This document shows positions 19,996 to 28,797 of a DNA stretch of 64,000 nucleotides, in pieces; position 1 is the first letter of the stretch, and every line of letters begins with the position of its first letter. The translations under genes and the position numbers were made by a program. The stretch covers positions 455,997 through 519,996 of the forward strand of contig NZ_FMYH01000002.1 in the NCBI RefSeq assembly GCF_900096585.1, given 5' to 3'. This DNA comes from Sanguibacter gelidistatuariae. Lineage in GTDB: Bacteria > Actinomycetota > Actinomycetes > Actinomycetales > Cellulomonadaceae. Below the pieces are notes generated by a model. The model ran no database searches and was not told the origin of the DNA. It saw only the letters and a program-made list of their open reading frames with translations.

Positions 19996-22900
19996 ATGCA
20001 TGACAAGAGCACGTTGATCACCGCCCGCCTAGACCGATTCGTCCGTGACCTGCTCGAGCCGGCCATCTACCGGGCGCGTTCGCCGCTGACCGTCACGTCC
20101 TGGGACGTGCCGGACGAACCCGTTCCGTTCGCCGAGGCCCGCGCCGCCGACTTCACGCCCTTCGCCGCTGGCTCGCCCTGGGGCAAGCCCTGGGGAACCG
20201 TGTGGTTCCACGTCAGCGGAGACGTGCCCGCAGAATGGGCCGAGCAATCCGACGTCGCGATCGAGGTCCTCGTCGACATCGGCTTCACCACGGCCCAGCC
20301 GGGGTTCCAGGCCGAGGGCACCGTGTACGGCCTCGACGGGCACATCATCAAGGGCCTCGAACCGCTCAACCAGCACATCCCTGTGACCCAGGGTCCCGGA
20401 GAGGCCCTCGAGATGTATGTCGAGGCGGCTTCCAACCCCGACGTCCCTGACGGCCAATGGACCCGCCCGACGACGCTCGGCGACGTGGCCACCGCGGGGG
20501 ACCGCTCCCTCTACACGACGCGCGCCTTCGACGTCGCGCTCCTCGACGTGCCCGTCTGGGAGCTCCTCCAAGACATCTGGACTCTCGACGGCCTCGCCCG
20601 GGTGCTCCCCAAGACCTCACCGCGGCGCGCCGAGATCGTGCACACCCTCGACCTCATGGTCGACGCCGTCGACCCAGACGACGTGTCAGGGACCGCAGCA
20701 GTCGGCCGCGCCGTCGTGGCGCCGGCCCTCGCCCGACCGGCGAACGCCAGCGCGCACGTGGTGCACGCCGTCGGGCATGCGCACATCGACTCGGCGTGGC
20801 TGTGGCCGGTGCGCGAGACCGTGCGCAAGTGCGCGCGGACCTTCTCCAATGTCTTGGCGCTCATGGACGAGGACGAGCACTTCACCTTCGCGTGCTCCTC
20901 CGCCCAGCAGTACGCCTGGGTCAAGGAGCACTTCCCGGAGCTCTTCGAACGCATCCGCGAACGGGTCGCCGAGGGACGCTTCATCCCCGTCGGCGGCATG
21001 TGGGTCGAGTCGGACACGAACATGCCCGGTGGTGAGGCGCTCGTGCGCCAGTTCGTCACCGGCAAGAAGTTCTTCGCCGACGAGTTCGGGGTCGAACCGC
21101 GCGAGGTGTGGCTGCCGGACTCCTTCGGGTACACCGGAGCGTTCCCGCAGATCGCCGCGCTGGCCGGGTGCGAGAACTTCCTCACGCAGAAGATCTCCTG
21201 GAACGACACGAATGCCATGCCGCACCACACGTTCTGGTGGGAGGGCATCGACGGGTCGCGCGTCTACACGCACTTCCCTCCCGTCGACACCTACAACTCG
21301 GTGCTCAGTGGCGAAGAGCTCGCCCGCGCCGAGCACAACTTCGCCGAGAAGGGCCGCGCGAACACCTCCCTCGCGCCCTTCGGATTTGGCGACGGCGGCG
21401 GTGGCCCCACCCGCGAGATGGTCGCCGCGGCGCACCGCACCCGCGACCTCGAAGGGTCGCCGATGGTCAAGCTCAGCTCGCCGCAGGGGTTCTTCGACGC
21501 CGCACGCGAGGAGTACCCGGAGCCGCCGACGTGGTTGGGGGAGATGTACCTCGAGTACCACCGCGGCACCTATACGTCGCAGGCGCGCACCAAGCGCGGC
21601 AACCGCCGCAGCGAGCACCTGCTGCGCGAGGCAGAGCTGTGGGCGACGACCGCCGTCGTGCGGTCGGGCGCGGAATACCCGACGCAGGCGTTGGACCGCA
21701 TCTGGCGGCTCGTGCTGCTGCAGCAGTTCCATGACATCCTGCCCGGCTCGTCGATCGCCTGGGTGCACCGCGAGGCGGAACGCAACTACGCCGCGATTGC
21801 CATCGAGCTCGACGAGATCATCACGACGGCGCTGACGACCCTGGCCGGGCCGGGGGAGCAGACCGTCGTCGCGAACGCGACGCCGTTCGCCCGCGGGGGA
21901 GTGGGCGCGCTGGGCACGAGCGTTGCGGCTGCCGAGCCGCGTGGGGGTTCGCTCACCGCAGAGGGCACCGGCTGGGTCTTCGCCTCCGACACGATCCGTG
22001 CCGTATTCGACGAGCGTGGCCTGCTCACCTCGTACGTCGACCTGGCCAGCGGCCGTGAGACCGTCCCTGCGGGCACGGTCGGCAACCTCTTCCAGCTGCA
22101 CCGTGACATCCCCAACCAGTGGGAGGCATGGGACATCGAGCAGAACTACCGCCGGACGGTCACCGACCTGGTCGACGCCGTCGTGGTCGAGGCCGTCGAC
22201 GACCGGACGCTGCGGATCGTCCGCGAGTTCCGGGCGTCGCGCATCGAGCAGCTCGTGACCCTGGCCGATGGGCCGCGGGGTGGGTTGCGGTTCACGCTGA
22301 ATGTCGACTGGCACGAACGCCAGAAGCTCCTCAAGCTGGCGTTCCCGCTCGACATCCACACCGACCGGGCGACGTCCGAGATCCAGTTCGGGCACGTCCA
22401 CCGCGCGACCCACACGAACACCTCCTGGGACGACGCCCGCTTCGAGACCGTCGCGCACCGGTGGGTGCACGTCGGTGAACCGGACTTCGGGGCGGCGATC
22501 ATCAACGACTCCACCTACGGGTACGACGTCACGCGCTCGCCGGGGAACCAAGGCAGCAGCACGACCGTGCGGCTGTCGATCCTGCGCGCGCCGCTCTTCC
22601 CCGACCCGGAGGCAGACCAGGGGCAGCACACCCTCACGTGCGAGCTGGTCCTGGGGGCGACCATCGCGGACGCCATCGAGCACGGATACGCGCTGAACCT
22701 CCCCACCAGGGCGGTGACCGGTGGCGCCGGGTCTGCGCCGCTCGTGCGGGTCAGCAACCCGGCGGTCGTGGTGGAGTCCGTGAAGCTGGCCGAGGACGGC
22801 AGCGGCGACGTGATCGTCCGCCTCTACGAGTCTCTCGGTGGGCGGGCCGCCGCGTCGGTGAGCGTCGACTTCGAGCACACGGGCGTGCACGCGACCGACC

Positions 22901-23022
22901 TGCTGGAACGCCCCCTAGGCGATCACCCCGAGATCGCCGCGACGTCCGACGACGGCGCCCCGGCGTCGTACCCCGTCGCCTGTGGTCCGTTCCAGATCGT
23001 GACGCTCCGCGTGCAGAGGTAG
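19996..23022 (+). CDS. Alpha-mannosidase, GH38
   Basis: A 1008-residue glycoside hydrolase family 38 enzyme, the normal length for Ams1-type bacterial alpha-mannosidases. The zinc-binding signature GHAHIDSAWLWP is at about residue 260 and the nucleophile Asp is in WLPDSFGYTG at about residue 374. QKISWNDTN and WEGIDGSRVYTHFPP are further family motifs. No signal peptide is present, so it acts in the cytoplasm on mannosides brought in by the upstream CUT1 system. It releases mannose from the non-reducing end, for example of fungal mannan or N-glycan fragments. The source is inferred. Confidence 0.97.
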   Translation: MHDKSTLITARLDRFVRDLLEPAIYRARSPLTVTSWDVPDEPVPFAEARAADFTPFAAGSPWGKPWGTVWFHVSGDVPAEWAEQSDVAIEVLVDIGFTTAQPGFQAEGTVYGLDGHIIKGLEPLNQHIPVTQGPGEALEMYVEAASNPDVPDGQWTRPTTLGDVATAGDRSLYTTRAFDVALLDVPVWELLQDIWTLDGLARVLPKTSPRRAEIVHTLDLMVDAVDPDDVSGTAAVGRAVVAPALARPANASAHVVHAVGHAHIDSAWLWPVRETVRKCARTFSNVLALMDEDEHFTFACSSAQQYAWVKEHFPELFERIRERVAEGRFIPVGGMWVESDTNMPGGEALVRQFVTGKKFFADEFGVEPREVWLPDSFGYTGAFPQIAALAGCENFLTQKISWNDTNAMPHHTFWWEGIDGSRVYTHFPPVDTYNSVLSGEELARAEHNFAEKGRANTSLAPFGFGDGGGGPTREMVAAAHRTRDLEGSPMVKLSSPQGFFDAAREEYPEPPTWLGEMYLEYHRGTYTSQARTKRGNRRSEHLLREAELWATTAVVRSGAEYPTQALDRIWRLVLLQQFHDILPGSSIAWVHREAERNYAAIAIELDEIITTALTTLAGPGEQTVVANATPFARGGVGALGTSVAAAEPRGGSLTAEGTGWVFASDTIRAVFDERGLLTSYVDLASGRETVPAGTVGNLFQLHRDIPNQWEAWDIEQNYRRTVTDLVDAVVVEAVDDRTLRIVREFRASRIEQLVTLADGPRGGLRFTLNVDWHERQKLLKLAFPLDIHTDRATSEIQFGHVHRATHTNTSWDDARFETVAHRWVHVGEPDFGAAIINDSTYGYDVTRSPGNQGSSTTVRLSILRAPLFPDPEADQGQHTLTCELVLGATIADAIEHGYALNLPTRAVTGGAGSAPLVRVSNPAVVVESVKLAEDGSGDVIVRLYESLGGRAAASVSVDFEHTGVHATDLLERPLGDHPEIAATSDDGAPASYPVACGPFQIVTLRVQR

Positions 23023-23047
23023 CTGCACTCGGCACGGATCAGACCCG

Positions 23048-23084
23048 GTCGCGGCCGCGGCGCCCAGTGCGCCGTGGCCGCGAC
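23048..23084 (+). terminator. Terminator hairpin after alpha-mannosidase
   Basis: Arms 23048-23063 and 23069-23084 pair over 16 bp with one G-U pair and a 5-nt loop, 25 nt after the alpha-mannosidase stop. Confidence 0.75.
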
Positions 23085-23114
23085 TTGTGTGTTGCAAGCT
23101 GGGCGAGTGAGGCG

Positions 23115-23142
23115 CTGCAACCGGCTTGGGTGTGAGTACGAT
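23115..23142 (+). promoter_or_regulatory. Possible promoter of the DUF4190/DUF2752 pair
   Basis: CTGCAA (23115-23120), a 16-bp spacer and TACGAT (23137-23142) give a fair sigma-70-like promoter 110 bp upstream of the start at 23252. The -35 is weak. Confidence 0.35.
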
Positions 23143-23251
23143 CGAGACGCTCTGCACAAGGGGCGCATCTAGCGCTCACCTGACTTCTCGCCTTGGGCAG
23201 CTGCACTCCGATGACCAGGTCCCAGGACCATACGACACCAGGACGGCGACG

Positions 23252-23674
23252 ATGACCTACCCTCCGCAGGACCCGTACTCCAAGGACCCCGCCGGTGGCC
23301 AGCCGCCGTACGGTCAGCAGCCCGGCCAGGGTGGTCAGTCGCCCTACGGTGGTCAGCCGCCCTTCGGTGGTCAGCCTCCTTACGGCGGTCAGCCACCCTA
23401 CGGTGGTCAGCCGCCTTACGGCCAGGGGCCGGTGCCGAACAAGAACAGCCTCGCTGTCTGGGCGCTCGTCCTGGGCATCGTCGGGCTGCTGTGCTGCGGC
23501 CCTGCCGGGATCGCTGCGATCATCGTCGGCAACAATGCGAAGAAAGCCGTCGCCTCAGGGCAGGCGAACAATGGTGGCATGGCGAAGGCGGGCGTGATCC
23601 TCGGCTGGATCGCCATCCCGGTCTGGATCATCGCCCTCATCGTGAGGGCGAACGCTGGTGCCTTCAACTTCTAG
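23252..23674 (+). CDS. DUF4190-type membrane protein with Gly-Gln-Pro-Tyr repeats
   Basis: A 140-residue protein. ATG 23252 (MTYPPQDPYSK) is chosen as the usual start of this class. Residues 1-65 are low complexity: five 18-bp units (23330-23419) encode GGQPPY/F-like repeats. The second half has two membrane helices (VWALVLGIVGLLCCGPAGIA and GVILGWIAIPVWIIALIV) joined by GNNAKKAV, the DUF4190 pattern. Such proteins are common in actinobacteria and their role is unknown. Its 3' end overlaps the GTG of the next gene by 17 nt. Confidence 0.8.
   Translation: MTYPPQDPYSKDPAGGQPPYGQQPGQGGQSPYGGQPPFGGQPPYGGQPPYGGQPPYGQGPVPNKNSLAVWALVLGIVGLLCCGPAGIAAIIVGNNAKKAVASGQANNGGMAKAGVILGWIAIPVWIIALIVRANAGAFNF
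23330..23419 (+). repeat. Five 18-bp tandem repeats within a coding region
   Basis: Units of the form GGTGGTCAGCCGCCCTAC, varied mostly at third codon positions, encode GGQPPY. It is a coding minisatellite, not a CRISPR: units are adjacent and there are no spacers. Confidence 0.85.
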
Positions 23675-24155
23675 CACCTCCTCCGAGGGTGCCTCGCGCC
23701 GGCCCGATTACGGTGTCGCCGGACTGCCCGAGGCGGCGGTGCCTCGTCACCGACGGCTGCGGCTCCCTATGGCAGTCGGCGCGGCGACCGCGGCGGCAAC
23801 AGTCGTGGTCGCGTTCGTCGACCCGCACCGGCCCGGCCAGTTTGGGATCTGCCCCACTCTGTGGCTCACGGGATGGTACTGCCCGGGATGCGGTGCGCTG
23901 CGGGCCACCTTCGACCTCGCCCACCTCGATCTCGCGGCGGCTTGGGCCATGAACCCGTTGTGGGTCCTCGCTGTTCCCGTCGTGGCGGTGGTGTGGGCGG
24001 CCTGGTTGCGGCGCGCCTGGCGGGGCACCTCGGCCCGCCCGTTCCCAGGCTGGCTGGGCGTGGTCCTCCTGGTGGTGCTCGTCCTCTTCGGGGTGCTGCG
24101 CAATGTCCCGGCGCTGGCATCCTGGCTCGCCCCCGGTGGGGCGACCGGGGCATAA
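23658..24155 (+). CDS. DUF2752 membrane protein
   Basis: A 165-residue protein with the DUF2752 core: FGICPTLWLTGWYCPGCGAL, then AHLDLAAAWAMNPLWVL. The CPGCG motif and a third Cys form the family's hallmark. Three hydrophobic segments flank it (AVGAATAAATVVVAFV, LAVPVVAVVWAAWL, LGVVLLVVLVLFGVL). The GTG start lies inside the last codons of the upstream gene, so translation is probably coupled. The function of the family is unknown. Confidence 0.85.
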   Translation: MPSTSSTSSEGASRRPDYGVAGLPEAAVPRHRRLRLPMAVGAATAAATVVVAFVDPHRPGQFGICPTLWLTGWYCPGCGALRATFDLAHLDLAAAWAMNPLWVLAVPVVAVVWAAWLRRAWRGTSARPFPGWLGVVLLVVLVLFGVLRNVPALASWLAPGGATGA

Positions 24156-24180
24156 GTCAGTCCAGGCTCGGCGCGCAGAA

Positions 24181-24212
24181 GAACCCCGGACGGTTGTTGC
24201 CGTCCGGGGTTC
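24181..24212. terminator. Bidirectional terminator hairpin
   Basis: GAACCCCGGACGG (24181-24193) pairs perfectly with CCGTCCGGGGTTC (24200-24212) over a 6-nt loop, between the convergent DUF2752 and permease genes. Confidence 0.85.
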
Positions 24213-24248
24213 CTCTGTGTCGAGCTCGGGTGTGCGCGAGGGCCCCGA

Positions 24249-25139
24249 TCAGCCCTTGACGGACCCGGACATGAGACCGCCGATGAAGTACTTGCCGAGC
24301 AGGATGTAGACGATCAGGGTCGGGAAGCTGGCCAGCAGCGCCCCGGCCATGGACACCCCGTAGTTCTGCAGCATGGCCCCGTTGGCGAGGTTGTTCAGCG
24401 CGACCGTCACGGGGCCGTTCTGGCTCGAGGAGAAGAACACCGCGAAGAGGAAGTCGTTCCAGGCCGAGGTGAACTGCCAGATGAGCACGACGACAAAGCT
24501 GGGGATCGAGATCGGGAGCACAACCGAGTAGTAGGTGCGCAGCATCCCCGCGCCGTCGATCCGGGCAGCCTCGATGAGCTCGTGCGGGATCGACTGGTAA
24601 TAGTTGCGGAAGATCAGCGTCGTGATCGGCAGGCCGTAGACGACGTGCAGGAAGATCAGGGTCGGCACGCCATTCGGCAGCCCGATGTCCACGACGAGCT
24701 TGGAGAGCGGGATGATCACCGCCTGGTACGGGATGAACATGCCGAAGAGGATCAGCGTGAACACCAGGTCCGCCCCGCGGAACCGCCACCGGGCCAGCAC
24801 GAACCCGTTGAGCGACCCCAGGAACGAGGAGATGATCGCGGCTGGGATGACCATCTGGAAGGTCCGCCCGATCGCCGGGGCGAGGGTGTCCCACGCGGTC
24901 TGCCAGTTCTCCAGGGTCCAGACCTGGGGCAGGTTCCACGCGCGTGCCGGGCTCGCATCGCCGGCCCCCTTGAAGCTCGTGATGACCAGCACGTAGACCG
25001 GGATGAGCACGACGAGCAGGAAGAACAGCAGCAGCGCGTACTTGAGGGTCCGGCCCACGCTGAACCGGCCCACGGATGGCTTGCCGCCCGAGGCGGGCTT
25101 GATCGGCGAGGTCAGGTCGCGGGCTGCGACGGCGGTCAT
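24249..25139 (-). CDS. CUT1 ABC transporter permease (MalG-type)
   Basis: A 296-residue permease with six helices. The start ATG at 25139 overlaps the stop of the upstream permease by 4 nt (ATGA). An N-terminal 25-residue cytoplasmic segment precedes the first helix (YALLLFFLLVVLIPVYVLVI). The EAA loop reads EAARIDGAGMLRTYYSVVLP. It is the last gene of a reverse-strand operon running binding protein, MalF-type permease, MalG-type permease, and it ends near a strong bidirectional terminator. No ATPase gene is present in the operon. Confidence 0.95.
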   Translation of the reverse strand: MTAVAARDLTSPIKPASGGKPSVGRFSVGRTLKYALLLFFLLVVLIPVYVLVITSFKGAGDASPARAWNLPQVWTLENWQTAWDTLAPAIGRTFQMVIPAAIISSFLGSLNGFVLARWRFRGADLVFTLILFGMFIPYQAVIIPLSKLVVDIGLPNGVPTLIFLHVVYGLPITTLIFRNYYQSIPHELIEAARIDGAGMLRTYYSVVLPISIPSFVVVLIWQFTSAWNDFLFAVFFSSSQNGPVTVALNNLANGAMLQNYGVSMAGALLASFPTLIVYILLGKYFIGGLMSGSVKG

Positions 25140-26038
25140 GACTTGCCTTCCCGGTGGTTGTGGATGAGGTACGGCACGATGAGCACCCCGACGATGATCA
25201 GGAGGATCGACCCCACCGCAGCCGCGTTCGCGTAGTCGAAGCTCGACTTGAGGACGTACATGTCGACGGCGGGGACCTTGGTCTGGTAGTTCGCAGGCTT
25301 GGAGATCGACATGATGAGGTCGAAGGCCTTGAGCGACATGTGACCCACGATGATCACCGCGGACAGGGCCACGGGGCTCAGCTGCGGGAAGATCACGTGG
25401 CGGTACAGCTTCCACTCGGTCGCCCCGTCCATCCGTCCGGCCTCGCGGAGCTCCTCGGGGATGCCGCGGAACCCGGCCAGGAACAGCGCCATGACATAGC
25501 CGGACAGCTGCCAGATCGCAGGGATGGCGATCGCGGCGATGCCGGTGTTGACGTTGTTCCACCAGTTGTTCTGCAAGAACCCGAGGCCGACCATCTGGAA
25601 CAGCCGGTTCAGCCCGAGGGCCTGCTCGCCCTGGTTGGAGTTGAGCAGCCACCGCCACACGACACCCGAGGCGATGAACGACACGGCCATCGGGAACAGG
25701 TAGATGGACCTGAAGATCCCTTCGAAGCGGACCCGCCGGTCGAGCAACCAGGCCCACAGGAAACCGAAGGCCATGGTTCCCACGAGGAACACGACGGTGT
25801 ACAGCACGAGGTTGCGCAGCGAGTGCTGGAAGTCGGCATTGCCCAGCAGGTCGAAGTAGTTGCGCAGCCCGACAAACGTGGTGGGGGCATCCCCGACCGA
25901 CCGGGCGGCATCGTGCGCGTCCGTGACGGATGTCTTGAAGTTGACGGCTAGCAGCCCGTAGACGAACACGCCCAGCAGGAGCAACGTCGGGGAGATGAGC
26001 AGGACGGGCGGTCCCCAGTGCCTGATCTTTCGAAACAC
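25136..26038 (-). CDS. CUT1 ABC transporter permease (MalF-type)
   Basis: A 300-residue permease. The first helix is PPVLLISPTLLLLGVFVYGL and the EAA loop is REAGRMDGATEWKLYRHVIFP. It lies between the binding-protein gene and the MalG-type permease and overlaps the latter by 4 nt. A perfect 15-bp hairpin separates it from the binding-protein gene, which should lower its expression relative to that gene. Confidence 0.95.
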   Translation of the reverse strand: MFRKIRHWGPPVLLISPTLLLLGVFVYGLLAVNFKTSVTDAHDAARSVGDAPTTFVGLRNYFDLLGNADFQHSLRNLVLYTVVFLVGTMAFGFLWAWLLDRRVRFEGIFRSIYLFPMAVSFIASGVVWRWLLNSNQGEQALGLNRLFQMVGLGFLQNNWWNNVNTGIAAIAIPAIWQLSGYVMALFLAGFRGIPEELREAGRMDGATEWKLYRHVIFPQLSPVALSAVIIVGHMSLKAFDLIMSISKPANYQTKVPAVDMYVLKSSFDYANAAAVGSILLIIVGVLIVPYLIHNHREGKS

Positions 26039-26061
26039 GGCAGGCCTCTTCCTCGAGAACG

Positions 26062-26095
26062 GGTGCGGCCCCGGGACGTGTCCCGGGGCCGCACC
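26062..26095 (-). terminator. Intercistronic hairpin between binding protein and permease genes
   Basis: Perfect 15-bp stem (26062-26076 with 26081-26095) and a 4-nt loop, 7 nt after the binding-protein stop. Inside an operon such a hairpin usually protects the upstream message from 3' decay or acts as a partial terminator, giving an excess of binding protein. Confidence 0.75.
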
Positions 26096-26102
26096 CTGTC
26101 GG

Positions 26103-27389
26103 CTACTTCGTGACTGCTGCTGCGAGGTCGCTCTGGTACGTCGCGAGGTCGGAGGCGCCCGTGGTGAACTTGCTGGTGGCGTCCGAGATCGCGTTCAGGG
26201 TGGCGATCGGAGCGGCCGCCCCGTGGGCGAGGGAGGAGACGATCGTGTCCTTGCCGAAGGACGTGATCGCGGTCTGCTGGTACTCGCTGAAGTCCTTCGG
26301 GTTGGCGTCGGTGCGAGCCGGGATTGAGCCCTTCGCCTTGTTGAACGCCGTCTGCCCCTCGAGGGAGCCGACGGTCTCGAGCCAGGCCTTGGCACCGTTC
26401 GGGTGCGGTGCGCCGACCGGGAGGGTGAAGGAGTCCGCGAGGAAGTCGAAGACGCCGTCGGTTCCCGGGACCGGGAAGTACGTGAAGTCTGTTCCCGGCT
26501 TCTTTCCGGCTTCTTCGAAGGCCGCCACGGCCCAGTCACCCATGACGTTGAATGCGGCCTGGCCGTCGATGACCTGCTGGGTCGCGTCCGGCCAGTCGAG
26601 CCCGTCGCGGTCGGTGTTGGTGTAGCTCATGAGCTTCTGGAAGTCGGTCAGGGCGGCAGTCACCTCGGGGCTCGTCCAGTCGGTCTTCCCGTCCCACAGG
26701 CCGGAGTAGCCGTCTGCGCCGAGGTCGGCGAGCAGGACCGTCTCGAGCAGGTTGACCTGGGTCCACGTGGTCGCGACCGACAGCGGCGTCTTGCCGGTGG
26801 CCTTGACGGCGTCGAGCGCCGGGAACCAGTCGGCGATCGTGGCGTAGGTGGCCGTCGGGTCGAGGCCGGCCTCCGTGAGCACGGCCGGGTTCGCCCAGAC
26901 CATGTTGGCGCGGTGGATGTTGGAGGGGATCGAGTAGATCTTGCCGTCCACGGTGAGCCTGCTGAGCAGGTCCGCGGGGAAGACGTCGGTGAGCTTGAAC
27001 TCGGTGTAGAGATCCGAGATGTCCTGGATCTGGCCGGCTGCGATGTAGTCGGTGAGCTCTGCGCCGGCGTGGGCCTGGAACGTGTCCGGCGGGTTCTTCG
27101 CCTGCAGCCGGGACTGCAGCAGGTCCTTCGCGGCGGAGCCGGCGCCGCCGGCGACCGCCCCGTTGACGAACTTGATGTCGGGGTGCTGGGTGTTGAAGAC
27201 CCCGACGAGCGCGTCGAGTCCGAGCTTTTCGGAGCCGGAGGCCCACCAGGTGAACACCTCGACCTCGTTGTCGCTGCCGGATGCGGTGGTGCCGTCGTCC
27301 TTGTTGTCCGAGCCACATGAGCTCAGAGACAGTGAGGCGACCGCGAGAGCTGCGGCCACCGCTGTGAATCGCATGAGTTTGCGTGTCAT
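26103..27389 (-). CDS. CUT1 sugar-binding lipoprotein, glucose/mannose-binding-like
   Basis: A 428-residue solute-binding protein. ATG 27389 (MTRKLMR) follows GGAGG and opens a lipoprotein signal peptide with lipobox LSSC. EVFTWWASGSEKLGLDALVG, NGAVAGGAGSAAKDLLQSRL and PDTFQAHAGAELTDYI closely resemble glucose/mannose-binding proteins of the Thermus and Streptomyces type, so monosaccharide or short glucoside uptake is the best guess. It heads an operon with two permeases and is divergent from a ROK regulator that may control it. Confidence 0.93.
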   Translation of the reverse strand: MTRKLMRFTAVAAALAVASLSLSSCGSDNKDDGTTASGSDNEVEVFTWWASGSEKLGLDALVGVFNTQHPDIKFVNGAVAGGAGSAAKDLLQSRLQAKNPPDTFQAHAGAELTDYIAAGQIQDISDLYTEFKLTDVFPADLLSRLTVDGKIYSIPSNIHRANMVWANPAVLTEAGLDPTATYATIADWFPALDAVKATGKTPLSVATTWTQVNLLETVLLADLGADGYSGLWDGKTDWTSPEVTAALTDFQKLMSYTNTDRDGLDWPDATQQVIDGQAAFNVMGDWAVAAFEEAGKKPGTDFTYFPVPGTDGVFDFLADSFTLPVGAPHPNGAKAWLETVGSLEGQTAFNKAKGSIPARTDANPKDFSEYQQTAITSFGKDTIVSSLAHGAAAPIATLNAISDATSKFTTGASDLATYQSDLAAAVTK

Positions 27390-27479
27390 TGTGCTTACGC
27401 CTCCGTTGCCGTAATGGGGTTCGTCGTCGCCGGTTGCGACCATGGGGAGCACCGTCGCGCCCCGTCTCGATCCATGTTC

Positions 27480-27508
27480 ATCAAATGCCCCACAGGCCTT
27501 GGCGTCAA
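27480..27508 (-). promoter_or_regulatory. Promoter of the 27389-24249 CUT1 operon
   Basis: Read on the reverse strand: TTGACG (27508-27503), a 17-bp spacer, then TTTGAT (27485-27480), about 90 bp upstream of the binding-protein ATG. An 8-bp palindrome TTGGCCAA lies just upstream at 27524-27531. Confidence 0.55.
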
Positions 27509-27612
27509 GAGGTGAAGACAAGGTTGGCCAAATCGTGATCTTGGCTTCAGGGTGTGGATTCGCGATTTTGCGCTGTTCCGCCAGATCATCCAGTGGTTGT
27601 ACGCTGTGGCGC

Positions 27613-28797
27613 GTGAGTAATGACCGGGTGACGCCGGGCTCTCAGACTTCACTACGTGAAGCCAACCGGGCCCGCATCGTGAGTGCGGTCCAGCAGCGTG
27701 GCTCCCTCACGCAGGTCGAGCTGGCCGGGGTGACAGGGCTGTCACCAGCGACGATCTCCAACATCGTCAAGGAGCTTGCGGGCGCGGGCGTGCTCAGCAC
27801 CGCGCCCACCTCACGCAGCGGGCGCCGCGCCCTCCAGGTCACCCTCGCGCGCAACCTCGGCCTTGTCGCCGGGATCCATTTCGGGTCACGCTCCCTGCGG
27901 GTCGCGGTGGCCGACACCGCGCACCAGATCATCGCAGAGCAACGCATGCCGTTGCCGCCCGATCACAGGGCAGACGCCGGCATGGAGCGAGCCGCGCTGC
28001 TCCTGACCGAGCTGGTCGAGCAGGTGGACGCACCGTTGGAGGAGCTGCTCGCGGTCGGGGTGGGGGTCCCGGCCCCGGTCGACGTGCGGACCGGGCGGGT
28101 CTCCGCACTGGGCCTGCTCCGGGGATGGGAAGGATTCTCCGTCTCCGAGGAGCTCACCCAGCGCTTGGGTGTGGCCGTCCACGTCGACAACGACGCCAAC
28201 CTCGGTGCGCTCGCGGAGGCCCGGGTGGGTGCCGCGAGCGGCTTCCAGCACGTCGTGTACATCCGCGTCTCGCACGGCGTGGGCGCGGGGCTGATCCTCA
28301 ACGGTCAGGTCTTCCACGGGCGCAGCGGGACGGTCGGGGAGATCGGTCACCTCACGGTCGAGGACCACGGCCCGATCTGCCGCTGCGGGAGCAGAGGCTG
28401 CCTGGAGATGTACGTCGGCGCCTCCCTGCTGCTCGACATGCTCACCACGAGCCACGGCAACCTCACCCTGCCCGAGGCCATCCACCTGGCTCAGAACGGT
28501 GACCTGGGGTGCCGCCGGGTGATCTCCGACGCCGGCCAGCACCTGGGGGTGGCCGCCGCGAGCATCTGCAACTTCATCGATCCCGAGCTCCTGGTCATCG
28601 GCGGGGAGCTGGCGCAGGCCGGTGACCTGTTGCTCGATCCGATCCGAGCAGTCCTGGGCCGCCGGTCCATCCCGTCCTTCGACGGGCCGGTCGGAGTGGT
28701 GGCGTCGGCTCTGGGCAGCCAGGCCGAGGTGCGCGGGGCGTTGCTGCTTGCGATGGACCATGCGAAGATCGCGGCCCCGATGGGAGGGGGACTGTGA
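27613..28797 (+). CDS. ROK family regulator heading a CUT2 transporter operon
   Basis: A 394-residue ROK regulator. GTG 27613 (VSNDRVTPGSQTSLREANRA) is chosen by alignment to the paralogue at 34282-35517, which begins TTDRSTPGSQASLREANRA. The winged helix contains VTGLSPATISNIVKEL. The ROK domain has DNDANLGALAE and GEIGHLTVEDHGPICRCGSRGCLE, including the zinc motif CRCGSRGC; the glycine-rich ATP loop is poor (VAGIHFGSRSL). It overlaps the following binding-protein gene by 4 nt, so regulator and transporter are one operon and the transcript is likely autoregulated. Confidence 0.93.
   Translation: MSNDRVTPGSQTSLREANRARIVSAVQQRGSLTQVELAGVTGLSPATISNIVKELAGAGVLSTAPTSRSGRRALQVTLARNLGLVAGIHFGSRSLRVAVADTAHQIIAEQRMPLPPDHRADAGMERAALLLTELVEQVDAPLEELLAVGVGVPAPVDVRTGRVSALGLLRGWEGFSVSEELTQRLGVAVHVDNDANLGALAEARVGAASGFQHVVYIRVSHGVGAGLILNGQVFHGRSGTVGEIGHLTVEDHGPICRCGSRGCLEMYVGASLLLDMLTTSHGNLTLPEAIHLAQNGDLGCRRVISDAGQHLGVAAASICNFIDPELLVIGGELAQAGDLLLDPIRAVLGRRSIPSFDGPVGVVASALGSQAEVRGALLLAMDHAKIAAPMGGGL

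Noticed and set aside
23330-23419. Regular 18-bp repeats, considered as a CRISPR-like array.
   Set aside because: Units are directly adjacent with no spacers, are in frame and encode GGQPPY repeats of a DUF4190-type protein.
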